Assembly (NCBI GenBank): GCA_027365715.1
Contig: DAHXLZ010000244.1
Coordinates: 1 to 17,863, forward strand
Origin: Methanomassiliicoccales archaeon
GTDB taxonomy: Archaea > Thermoplasmatota > Thermoplasmata > Sysuiplasmatales > Sysuiplasmataceae
Length of the DNA: 17,863 nt
Reading direction: 5' to 3'
Shown: piece by piece, positions 1 to 6,675 of the stretch
Position numbering within the stretch: position 1 is the stretch's first letter
How the letters are laid out: every line of letters starts with the position of its first letter
The notes under the pieces: model-generated
Databases searched by the model: none
What the model saw: the letters and a program-made list of their open reading frames with translations, nothing else
Told to the model about the DNA's origin: nothing
Program-made: the position numbers and the translations under genes

Positions 1-37
1 TGCAGTCTGCCGAATCTTTCGTCAGACCGGCAAAAGG

Positions 38-46
38 TATTTACAT
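38..46 (+). promoter_or_regulatory. Possible box A (TATA) of the tRNA gene
   Basis: TATTTACAT lies about 26 bases ahead of the first base of the tRNA, the expected archaeal box A distance. It is the only T/A-rich block upstream of the tRNA. The match to TTTAWA is imperfect. Confidence 0.35.
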
Positions 47-67
47 CTTATTTCAATCTGGCCCAGA

Positions 68-141
68 GGGCCCATAGCTTAGTCTGGTGGAGCGTCTGGC
101 TCATAACCAGATGGTCGTCGGTTCAAATCCGACTGGGCCCA
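68..141 (+). tRNA. tRNA with CAU anticodon (elongator Met or Ile2)
   Basis: A complete cloverleaf can be drawn. The acceptor GGGCCCA (68-74) pairs with TGGGCCC (134-140), followed by discriminator A141. The anticodon stem TCTGG/CCAGA encloses loop CTCATAA with anticodon CAT at 102-104. The T arm is GTCGG-TTCAAAT-CCGAC. No CCA is encoded and no intron is visible. Archaeal initiator tRNA normally has an A1-U72 pair and three G-C pairs in the anticodon stem; neither is present, so this is not the initiator. The GGGCCC acceptor resembles, from memory, archaeal tRNA-Ile2, whose CAU anticodon is modified to read AUA. Sequence alone does not settle Met versus Ile2. Confidence 0.93.
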
Positions 142-433
142 CTGCTGTGCAGGTTTAATTTTCGCTGCTCCTTAAGCCAACGTGTGTCGTGCGCAGTTAT
201 ACTTTTATGCGATTCTCTGTTCGGAAAAAGTCCAGAGATGACACGCCAGTTAACAGGCAGTGATGGTATGTTGAAGAACATTCATTGCTGGAAGGTATAT
301 CGATTCTGCTGTAATTTCCAGATACTGTGCCTCTATTGCGTCACACCCGGAAGTTTCAGGAATGGGATGCACATGGTCTGTTAATAATTGCAGCAATTCA
401 TGTACACGCACCCAAAACATCATTGTGCAGCGT
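142..433. other. Gene-poor stretch after the tRNA
   Basis: No convincing gene. A T-rich patch just after the tRNA (TTTAATTTT, 153-161) could serve as its terminator. The short ORFs on either strand have no recognisable motif or start signal. One of them overlaps the end of the PIN gene and is probably a shadow. Confidence 0.5.
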
Positions 434-917
434 TTATATACTGTTCTGATGATGTTCGGCTCCATAAACCAGTGTGGTATTTAATCCAGAATTCTTTGCT
501 ATTTCTCCAAGATTCTTGTTCCCTGTGACAAATTCAGCAGCATCCAAGTTTCGTGCACTAACAAGCTGAATTGCCTCTGCCTGATATATGTGATTCTCCT
601 CAATGAATGCCCAACTCTCTTCAATAATTTTCTCACACAATGGAATAATTTTCAGCCGCTCAATTTTATGCATTCTCATTGACCCGCTCAGAAGTCTTTC
701 ACGCAGAATTTTGTGAGTGCTTTTATCAAGAATCTTTCTCCTTGTCAATCTATCACAGACAGCGAGAACTTCACCAAAATTCCAGATATTGAAGCACAGG
801 CTGGTATCACCGCTGTACAGCTTAAGGTAATACGATCGTATTTGAGGGCGGTCGTTCTCCATTATACCTCTTAATTGTGGCAATGCTGTCAAAGTACACT
901 GTCTGATCTTTTGTCAC
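434..917 (-). pseudogene. PIN-domain (VapC-like) ribonuclease, frameshifted
   Basis: PIN proteins are usually Mg-dependent toxin RNases. The N-terminal strand with the first catalytic Asp (VYFDS, D10) is in one frame, from GTG at 917, preceded by a GGGGG run that can act as SD. The rest (NFGEVL with E49, then HIYQAEA, then the TGNKNL tail) is in the next frame. The 484-base span is one base more than a multiple of three. Removing one C from the CGCCC run (plus-strand GGG at 846-848) joins the halves into about 160 residues, a normal PIN length. The last acidic position, usually D in TxDKxL, is N here, so activity is doubtful even if repaired. The cause may be genuine decay or an assembly error. 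The family call is fairly sure. Confidence 0.75.
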
Positions 918-952
918 GCATTTCCCCCGCACAATCTTGCCAGCCTGTTTTC

Positions 953-1072
953 TCAGTTCAATCGGTTCTTTATCAGATTGGTAATTCTTCTGTTCAGGGC
1001 AAGCATTGCAGTTTGATATTCTTCCCTTACCATGGCCGGCGAATCCAATTTGATTTCAGGGAAGTGGCACAT
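953..1072 (-). CDS. Possible short antitoxin-like ORF upstream of the PIN gene
   Basis: An ORF of 39 codons from ATG 1072, or 68 from TTG 1159, lies just upstream of the broken PIN gene on the same strand. It ends in a charged, amphipathic helix-like segment (VREEYQTAMLALNRR and on) of the kind found in VapB-type partners. I do not recognise a family, there is no strong SD, and the longer form overlaps the end of the DoxD-like gene. The call rests on position and composition only. Confidence 0.25.
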   Translation of the reverse strand: MCHFPEIKLDSPAMVREEYQTAMLALNRRITNLIKNRLN

Positions 1073-1133
1073 TGCAGGAAGCTCTGGAGAAAGCGAGCGG
1101 TATTCAAAGTTATCCCAATATGTGCCAGGAATG

Positions 1134-2189
1134 TCAGGTGAGTGGGGAAAGTTCCGCAATTTTCCGCCACCATTTGTGGTTTTTCTCGATTACTGCATCA
1201 AGGGTGCGCGGATCTGTTCCGTGCAATGAGTTCAGACCTAGTAGAATGAGCATGGCTATCGCCTGAACAATGCCCGTTCCCGGATCGGTGTATCCTGGAA
1301 CAGGGACGCCACCAAATCCTTCTCCAACGCCCCATGCAATTATTGCAAAAACGGCACCGCCGATGTAAGCGGTCTTCCTTGCAAAACCAAGTATCAGGGA
1401 GAACGCCAGAGCCGCCTCCAGCCCTCCAACGAGGAAAGCGTAAAAAGCTGGAGCTGCCGTGACCTGTCCGCTCCAGAAGCTGAACCAGCCGTTCAGGAAT
1501 GCCGGAGCACCTGATGCCTGATTGCCAACAACAGACACAATGTTCCCGGCCAGATTGAAGTAAAACGCAAGGAATGCCTCCGTTGCATACACTGTGCCGA
1601 ATATTATTGCTGTTATTCTGCTGAGCAGCATTGATCTGTCTGATATGGCCTTCCACACGCGCCTTCCGGTCTCATATCGGACTTCAGCCAGTTTCCGCCA
1701 CCATGCCACTCTCCGTTCTATCATTGCGTCAATCGTGAATGGGGATGAGCCGTAAGTCGCATCAATTAGAAGCAGGAAGAGTATGCCCAGCGCGTATATG
1801 TTTCCCCCACCAAGATTTACAGAACCCGGGCCGTAGGGTCCACCGAACCCTTCCGGTATGGCCCAGATAAACAGTCCGAGCACGATTCCGCCGATGTATG
1901 CAATTTTTCTCAGAAAGCCAGCAATCAGTGCAAATGATATGGAAAATTCGAGCACACCAACTGCGTATGTTATGAACATTGGCTGCCATGCTGCAACGCC
2001 ACTCCAGAAGCTGAACCAGCCGCTGAGAAACGGTGGCTGCCCTGATCCTGCGGCCTGCACTATTGCGGGCAGCTGCGAGTAAAGATTCATCTGAAATTTG
2101 AAGTAACCATCAATGCCCCAGAGAACACCAAAAATAATTGAAGCTGCTTTGGCGAGTTTCAATCCACGCAAATGTGCTTCCTCTATCAC
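1134..2189 (-). CDS. DoxD/DoxX-like membrane protein, tandem duplication
   Basis: A 351-residue polytopic membrane protein made of two homologous halves, about residues 12-168 and 187-347. Matching landmarks are GWFSFWSG (57 and 234), RK-x-AYIGG (94 and 271), EGFGG (113 and 290) and a closing WWRK. Each half has about four hydrophobic helices. Hydrophobicity, size and the GWFSFW signature resemble the DoxD/DoxX group, whose DoxD member is the membrane subunit of thiosulfate:quinone oxidoreductase in Acidianus. No doxA is adjacent, so that activity is inference. The start is GTG with GGAG nine bases upstream. It is transcribed divergently from the HTH_10 regulator, which may control it. The duplicated architecture is certain; the family is moderately sure. 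Confidence 0.7.
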   Translation of the reverse strand: MIEEAHLRGLKLAKAASIIFGVLWGIDGYFKFQMNLYSQLPAIVQAAGSGQPPFLSGWFSFWSGVAAWQPMFITYAVGVLEFSISFALIAGFLRKIAYIGGIVLGLFIWAIPEGFGGPYGPGSVNLGGGNIYALGILFLLLIDATYGSSPFTIDAMIERRVAWWRKLAEVRYETGRRVWKAISDRSMLLSRITAIIFGTVYATEAFLAFYFNLAGNIVSVVGNQASGAPAFLNGWFSFWSGQVTAAPAFYAFLVGGLEAALAFSLILGFARKTAYIGGAVFAIIAWGVGEGFGGVPVPGYTDPGTGIVQAIAMLILLGLNSLHGTDPRTLDAVIEKNHKWWRKIAELSPLT

Positions 2190-2290
2190 GACGCATTTCT
2201 CCGCTTCTTTAGATGAAATGGATTGACCGCTATCATTGATTTTCCTTTCTAGTGTGCCATGGCCAGTCAGTTTCCAGATGTGTTGCGGTT

Positions 2291-2301
2291 AAGATATATA
2301 C
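2291..2301. promoter_or_regulatory. TATA-like element in the divergent promoter region
   Basis: AAGATATATAC is the strongest TATA-like sequence between the divergent DoxD-like gene and the regulator at 2381. It is nearly symmetrical and could serve either strand, leaving a leader of roughly 60-80 bases. A second candidate, GTTATTTATTG (2344-2354), would place the regulator's transcript start within a few bases of its ATG. Confidence 0.35.
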
Positions 2302-2380
2302 AGACGCCAGGCTATTATTGTATCTGCGAATCTTCATGTAACTGTTATTTATTGATTACGCGTCACAGCAGAGGATAAGG

Positions 2381-2983
2381 ATGGAAACAGTAGAGGCGAC
2401 AATTGAGATTGAGCGCGACGATTGTGTTGTAACAAATCTGGTATTTGCAAAGCTGAAAGGTGCAAGTGTGAACAGGCTGGTCATCGGAGGTGAAAAGTCT
2501 CTCCACAAAGTGAAGTCGGATAGCATTCTTGATGTCATAACAGAGCTTCGTCAGGTTTCAGAAAGCGTTAAACGGGTCGGCAGTGACTCCCTCTGGGTTG
2601 AAGGAAAGAGCTGTTCTGCTTGCCGCTTTTTCTCTGCATCGAACGTGCCAGTCGTCGGCAGCCGTACCATTGATGAAAGGCATATCGCCTTCAGGATACT
2701 CATTCAATCGAGAAAATCGCTTGAGCTCTTGGTCAAACAAATGGCAAGTGCAGGATTGAATCCAAGGATCACAGATATACGGACAGGACGGAGTCAGTCG
2801 CTGACTGAAAGAGAAATGGAAGTCCTGCTCTTTGCATTCAACCACGGTTATTTTGAGAGCAACAGGCAGTCGAGCCTTACTGAGCTGGCTGAGAAGCTAA
2901 ATGTTTCCACATCGAGCCTCTCTGATGTTATGAGGAGGGCTTTGCGGAAAACTGTGGAGGACTACCTCAGGCGGAGCATGTAA
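2381..2983 (+). CDS. HTH_10 (Bat-type) transcriptional regulator
   Basis: A 200-residue archaeal DNA-binding protein. Residues 141-195 carry the HTH_10 domain: SLTEREMEVL, then LTELAEKLNVSTSSLSDVMRRA, ending EDYLRR. The N-terminal half is a sensor-like domain with a CxxC pair at 78-81 (SCSAC), which could bind metal or respond to redox state. ATG 2381 follows GAGGAT. The gene is divergent from the DoxD-like membrane gene with a 190-base shared promoter region, and 10 bases before the long reading frame of the disulfide oxidoreductase. A role in controlling sulfur or redox genes nearby is inference; the ligand is unknown. Confidence 0.85.
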   Translation: METVEATIEIERDDCVVTNLVFAKLKGASVNRLVIGGEKSLHKVKSDSILDVITELRQVSESVKRVGSDSLWVEGKSCSACRFFSASNVPVVGSRTIDERHIAFRILIQSRKSLELLVKQMASAGLNPRITDIRTGRSQSLTEREMEVLLFAFNHGYFESNRQSSLTELAEKLNVSTSSLSDVMRRALRKTVEDYLRRSM

Positions 2984-3035
2984 TTCAGATGGCATGGATT
3001 TCAAATCTGATAACAAATCTGATAAAAAAATAAGG

Positions 3036-3043
3036 CTTTATAC
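3036..3043 (+). promoter_or_regulatory. TATA box of the disulfide oxidoreductase gene (leaderless)
   Basis: CTTTATAC is centred 26-27 bases before ATG 3066. A transcript from this box would begin at that ATG, giving a leaderless mRNA. This argues against the upstream ATG at 2994. Confidence 0.6.
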
Positions 3044-3065
3044 AGGATATTGCACTTTGTCAGGC

Positions 3066-3713
3066 ATGGCAATGATTGAGGATAGTGAAAGAGAAAAACT
3101 CGAACAGATGTTTTACGGCGAATTGAAAGGTCCATTGACAGTAGTGCTTTTCACCTCAAAATCAAACTGCGAATATTGCGATGAGACGGCGCAGCTTCTG
3201 GAAGAAGTTTCTTCCGTAACTGGCGGAAAGATGACCCTGGAAAGGCACGATTTCGATGAAGACAGAAAGGTTGCAGATGGCTATGGTATTGACAAGACGC
3301 CTGCCATTGTCATACCGTTTGGCGACGGAAACGGCGTGAGATATTACGGAATCCCGGGTGGCTACGAGTTTGTCAGCTTCATAGAAGACATTGTGGACGC
3401 ATCAAAAGGTCATACAAAACTGACAGAGGAGATCAGGGAAGAGGTCAGGAAGATCGGCAAGAAGGTCCACATACAGGTATTCGTGACACCCACCTGTCCA
3501 TGGTGCCCCAGAGCCGTCAGGACAGCACATCAGTTCGCAATGGAGAACAGTTCAATAACATCTGATATGGTTGAGGCTACAGAGTTTCCGGAGCTTGCAA
3601 GGTCATTCGAGGTCATGGCTGTTCCGAAGATTGTGATAAATGGAGAGATTTCATTCGAAGGCGCCATGCCTGAAGAAACTTTCCTCCATTACATCAGGAA
3701 GTCAATTGAATAG
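3066..3713 (+). CDS. Glutaredoxin-like protein disulfide oxidoreductase (PDO)
   Basis: A 215-residue cytosolic thiol-disulfide oxidoreductase built from two thioredoxin folds, as in the Pyrococcus furiosus PDO. The first unit has redox motif CEYC (35-38) and cis-Pro in KTPA (79). The second has CPWC (144-147) followed by MAVPKIVI. The family makes and rearranges protein disulfides. I start it at ATG 3066, not at the in-frame ATG 2994: the TATA box at 3036-3043 sits at leaderless distance, and the resulting N-terminus matches the length of known PDOs. It is convergent with the aminotransferase gene, 29 bases apart. It may also keep the sulfur-carrier proteins of this region reduced, which is speculation. 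Confidence 0.92.
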   Translation: MAMIEDSEREKLEQMFYGELKGPLTVVLFTSKSNCEYCDETAQLLEEVSSVTGGKMTLERHDFDEDRKVADGYGIDKTPAIVIPFGDGNGVRYYGIPGGYEFVSFIEDIVDASKGHTKLTEEIREEVRKIGKKVHIQVFVTPTCPWCPRAVRTAHQFAMENSSITSDMVEATEFPELARSFEVMAVPKIVINGEISFEGAMPEETFLHYIRKSIE

Positions 3714-3742
3714 CTCTGCATCCTGACGTTCTTGCAGTTCAG

Positions 3743-4936
3743 TCAACCGCTGAGGGCATGGCCAAGGGCTTCAGCAAACCGGTCGATATCCTCCTTATCG
3801 TTGAAACAGTGTATGGAGAGCCTTATCCCTCCAATGCCTGAAACACCGCGGCATGAGGCAACAAACCCCTTTGCATGAAGTGCGTTCACCGTGTCCAGAT
3901 TCTGCTGCCATCTCTTTCCAGTGCTGAAAGTGAGTATGGAGGAGCGGTGCGTTTTGTTCTCCGGTGAAACAATCTTCACACCGAGTGAAGAGAGTTTATC
4001 GCGCGCATATGATTCCAGTTGCTCTATCCTCGACGTTACATTCTCTGTCCCAATCTCATTGAGTATTTTCAGGGATTCACTCATCGCTGTCATGCCCGCA
4101 TGGTTCATCCACCCGCCATATTCGAATCTTCTGGCATCGTTGACAAACGTCCTTTCATCGTACGGATTGTTGTTTTCATCCGCAAAGTATGAGGGCCATC
4201 CATAATCAGGCTCAACAGTGTTGTTCAGGCTGGGGAACGGCACATTGAGCCTGTTCTGGATTTTTGCATTAATGAAAAGTACTGAACAGCCGAATGGTGA
4301 AAACATCCACTTCTGACCTCCCGCTGCAACAAAATCCGGTTCCGTCTCTCTCACATCAAGCCGCATGGCGCCCATTTGCTGGACGGCATCGACAACAAGG
4401 TATGCGCCGGCTCTGTGCACAACATCTGCAATGCTCTTCAGGTCCGCCCTGAAACCGCTGACCCAGTTTACTGAGCCGATAAGCACAACTTTCGTCTTCT
4501 CGTCAATCGCACCGGACAGAATATCTGCAGTGGCAGCGCCACCGGGGCAATCCACTACCCGGACATCGACACCCTTCTTCTGCCATTTCAGTGTTTCGAA
4601 ACCGGAGGAAGGGAACTCGGTATTCAGAGAAACAATATTGTCCCCGGCCGTCGGAGAAATGCATTCGAATGCAATCTGGATACCCTGCGTAGTGCTGCTC
4701 CCTGCAATCGCAATCTCTCTTTTCTGTGCATTAATCAGCTTTGCAGCTTCAGGCAGTAAGACCGAGGAGCGTTCATTCCACATGCGGCTGGGATTGCCGT
4801 CTTCGAATTCGCAGGCCGAATCGGCAATTTCCTTGAATTTCTTCACTGCCGACAGAGGGGCAGGAGACATGGAGGCCCAGTTCAGAAATGTCTTGTGTTT
4901 CAGTACTTCAAACTCTTCCCTTCGAAAACGTGACAT
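3743..4936 (-). CDS. Class V aminotransferase-fold PLP enzyme
   Basis: A PLP enzyme of the aminotransferase class V fold, close in pattern to isopenicillin-N-epimerase/selenocysteine-lyase-like proteins. Counted from ATG 4936, the pyridine-nitrogen Asp lies in VVDAVQQ (D183, Q186), the PLP lysine in GGQKWMFSPFG (K209), and the C-terminal RLSIHCFNDKEDID matches the family tail. The loop that carries the catalytic Cys in SufS/IscS is short and lacks the RxGxHC pattern, so a true cysteine desulfurase is unlikely. Its substrate is unknown. The start is uncertain: a TATA-like box at 4970-4980 would put a leaderless start at GTG 4948, and a TTG lies at 4963. Confidence 0.85.
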   Translation of the reverse strand: MSRFRREEFEVLKHKTFLNWASMSPAPLSAVKKFKEIADSACEFEDGNPSRMWNERSSVLLPEAAKLINAQKREIAIAGSSTTQGIQIAFECISPTAGDNIVSLNTEFPSSGFETLKWQKKGVDVRVVDCPGGAATADILSGAIDEKTKVVLIGSVNWVSGFRADLKSIADVVHRAGAYLVVDAVQQMGAMRLDVRETEPDFVAAGGQKWMFSPFGCSVLFINAKIQNRLNVPFPSLNNTVEPDYGWPSYFADENNNPYDERTFVNDARRFEYGGWMNHAGMTAMSESLKILNEIGTENVTSRIEQLESYARDKLSSLGVKIVSPENKTHRSSILTFSTGKRWQQNLDTVNALHAKGFVASCRGVSGIGGIRLSIHCFNDKEDIDRFAEALGHALSG

Positions 4937-4969
4937 TCTATCTACCACGGCTGGCGAAAGCAATCGGTC

Positions 4970-4980
4970 TGATAAATGTC
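4970..4980 (-). promoter_or_regulatory. TATA-like element of the aminotransferase gene
   Basis: GACATTTATCA on the minus strand is centred about 27 bases before GTG 4948 and 39 before ATG 4936. It lies between this gene and the stop codon of the upstream membrane-protein gene, so the aminotransferase probably has its own promoter. Confidence 0.4.
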
Positions 4981-4988
4981 TGCTGTTC

Positions 4989-5474
4989 CTAACGTTCGCC
5001 TCTCTTCCTGACTATTGTGAATATGTCGGAGAGCGCCAGGACGCAAAATATGAGGCCAATCAGAAGCGTGAGGAAGAAGAATATCTCAATGTCTATGAAA
5101 ATCGATGAATTGCTGATGCCGGAAACAGTATTCACGAACGCAATGATCATGAGCCATAACCCGTTGAGTATTGTGAAGAGGAAGAGCCTGTTTACCTGGG
5201 CAAAAATAGGCTGTCTGAGGCTCTCACCCGAGAAGTGCGGCAGCATTGTCACCATTATTGCGTAGGCGGCCAGGCCGAGTCCTATGATGGTGCTGTAGAC
5301 CGTAAGGAGCTCCGGTGCTTCAAAAAAAAGCATAAATTTTGACTGGTGGGAATACAGGCCGAATTTCGCAAAGTAGCTGTCTACCATCAGTACGGTGAAT
5401 ATGAATGAAACTATGAATGCGGTGCTGATTTTGTAGAGGCTTTCTACATTGCCTCTCATCTTTATCTGCGGCAT
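4989..5474 (-). CDS. Small four-helix membrane protein, unknown function
   Basis: A 161-residue hydrophobic protein with about four membrane segments (near residues 14-32, 55-78, 95-115 and 125-150). It has a basic N-terminal tail (PQIKMRG) and a basic C-terminal tail (VRKRGER), suggesting both ends face the cytosol. I see no catalytic, heme or metal motif and do not recognise a family. The start is ATG 5474 with GGAG five bases upstream. A TATA-like ATAAAAG at 5510-5517 would give a 13-base leader. It lies 25 bases upstream of the nearest aminotransferase start, but that gene seems to have its own promoter. Confidence 0.75.
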   Translation of the reverse strand: MPQIKMRGNVESLYKISTAFIVSFIFTVLMVDSYFAKFGLYSHQSKFMLFFEAPELLTVYSTIIGLGLAAYAIMVTMLPHFSGESLRQPIFAQVNRLFLFTILNGLWLMIIAFVNTVSGISNSSIFIDIEIFFFLTLLIGLIFCVLALSDIFTIVRKRGER

Positions 5475-5535
5475 GATTTCTCCACTCTCATTTTCGGAAT
5501 GTGCTTTAAGCTTTTATGGTCAAATTATGTGTTCC

Positions 5536-5551
5536 TGATGTTTTTACATCA
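5536..5551. repeat. Perfect 6-bp inverted repeat with TTTT loop
   Basis: TGATGT (5536-5541), TTTT, ACATCA (5546-5551). It is palindromic, so it forms a hairpin on either strand. It lies about 20 bases upstream of the TATA-like element of the membrane-protein gene, so it may be an operator or a small terminator. Confidence 0.55.
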
Positions 5552-5555
5552 ATTT

Positions 5556-5690
5556 GAGAGAGCGTGAGGACATCCCGGCTTGCAGGGAGGATGTCGCTCA
5601 GCATTCAGTGACTGATTCGGGCTGAATGAGGCAATTCAGCGTAACACAGGGCGACGAGCCGGAGAAGCTCCTGAAAATGAATTGGCCAGT
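5556..5690. other. Inverted-repeat-rich region; candidate structured RNA
   Basis: No reading frame of interest here, but dense pairing potential. The first hairpin pairs GAGC (5560-5563) and GACATCC (5569-5575) with GGATGTC (5589-5595) and GCTC (5596-5599), leaving a 5-base bulge. GCTGAAT (5621-5627) and the following G can pair with upstream CATTCAG (5602-5608) or with downstream ATTCAGC (5634-5640). The latter in turn overlaps CAATTCA (5632-5638), which pairs with TGAATTG (5678-5684). GGAG-AAG-CTCC (5661-5671) is a further small hairpin. It does not match what I remember of SRP RNA or RNase P RNA. The strand is unknown: it could be a 3' UTR of ctaB, a leader for the membrane-protein gene, or an independent RNA. 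Confidence 0.4.
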
Positions 5691-5706
5691 GTAAATTGCC
5701 ATTTAC
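5691..5706 (-). terminator. Hairpin at the stop codon of ctaB
   Basis: GTAAAT-GGCA-ATTTAC on the minus strand is a perfect 6-bp stem whose first arm contains the ctaB stop codon. It could mark the mRNA 3' end. It has no long T run, so its role as a terminator is weakly supported. Confidence 0.3.
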
Positions 5707-6635
5707 CGGTACATTGTTATCGCACTGACCATGAAAAGCAGGAGAGCCAGAAAGAGATAGACATTTGTGTACATGAAGAACCTGTGTGCAGAACGTTCAG
5801 GTGTCAAAAGCAATTTCAAGAGTACATAAGTGAGCACAGAATCAAGCGCGATCAACGGTATCAGCACGTTGAGGTTACCGATTACAAACACTATGGCCAG
5901 TGTCACAGCAACAGTTATTGCTGAAAACAGCGATATCCACGCACCCCACACTTTTCTGGCAGTGACAACCGGAAGCATCGGAATCCCTGCATTTTTGTAA
6001 TCTTCCTTCAGTCCGATTGAAAGCCCCCATATGTGCGGAGGCGTCCATGCGAAAACGAAAAGGAAGAGCAGGAGAGCCATCAGAAGGTCCGCGTGCGCAG
6101 ATGCCAGAAACCCGTAGGCAACCGGAACAGCACCGGAGAATCCTCCCCAGAGTATATTCTGCGACGTCCTTCTCTTCAGAAGGAAACTGTACACCACAAC
6201 GTTGTCGAATATGCCGAAACCCATGAGAATGATGAATACTGTCCCCAGAAATGAGCTCAATGCCATCGCCATTGTGATGAGCATAACTCCAAGCACGATC
6301 GCATTTTCACCAGGTATCTCGCCCGACGGCAGTGGGCGCAATGCCGTCCTGTTCATGACCCTGTCTATCGGCATGTCGATGAAGTTTGTAAGCGACTCAC
6401 ATCCGGATGTTCCTGCAGCAAGCGCTGCAATTACAATGAGCATCTGCATGATCGAGAAGTGATACGCGATAAATGCTCCAGTCACATATCCGATGGCCCC
6501 GGTAAGTGTGAGTGATCCCCATATGGCGGGCTTGGTCATGATGAAATGCTGCACAACTGACTCTCCGATTCCGGCATTGCGATGCCGTGCAGGTGAAATC
6601 ACGGAATGCTCTGTCGCAGATGCATTGCTGTTCAA
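5703..6635 (-). CDS. ctaB: Protoheme IX farnesyltransferase (heme O synthase)
   Basis: A UbiA-family integral membrane prenyltransferase that converts heme B to heme O for terminal oxidases. About 310 residues with 8-9 helices. The first Asp-rich site is N-F-I-D-M-P-I-D (84-91) followed by RTALRPLPSG (96-105). Other hallmarks are KRRTSQNILWGGFSGAVP and AWTPPHIWGLS with the following KEDYKNAGIPMLP, all typical of CtaB/COX10. The start is uncertain: TTG 6635 follows a GGGGG run, and GTG 6602 is the next option. It begins 40 bases after the QmoC-like gene and appears to be the last gene of the sulfur operon. Its presence implies a heme O- or A-type oxidase elsewhere in the genome. Confidence 0.93.
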   Translation of the reverse strand: MNSNASATEHSVISPARHRNAGIGESVVQHFIMTKPAIWGSLTLTGAIGYVTGAFIAYHFSIMQMLIVIAALAAGTSGCESLTNFIDMPIDRVMNRTALRPLPSGEIPGENAIVLGVMLITMAMALSSFLGTVFIILMGFGIFDNVVVYSFLLKRRTSQNILWGGFSGAVPVAYGFLASAHADLLMALLLFLFVFAWTPPHIWGLSIGLKEDYKNAGIPMLPVVTARKVWGAWISLFSAITVAVTLAIVFVIGNLNVLIPLIALDSVLTYVLLKLLLTPERSAHRFFMYTNVYLFLALLLFMVSAITMYR

Positions 6636-6675
6636 GCCTGCCGCCCCCGGAGCAACCGCATTTTCTCAACCGCCC

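Noticed and set aside
250..465. 71-codon minus-strand ORF after the PIN gene
   Set aside because: No motif, no SD, overlaps the PIN C-terminus; composition looks like a chance frame.
3743..4936. Cysteine desulfurase feeding sulfur to TusA
   Set aside because: The PLP lysine is present but the loop carrying the catalytic Cys is short and lacks the family pattern; closer to epimerase/lyase-like class V enzymes.
4365..5108. 247-codon plus-strand ORF
   Set aside because: Antisense to the aminotransferase and membrane-protein genes; no recognisable features.
5556..5690. SRP RNA or RNase P RNA
   Set aside because: The conserved core sequences I remember for these RNAs are not present on either strand.
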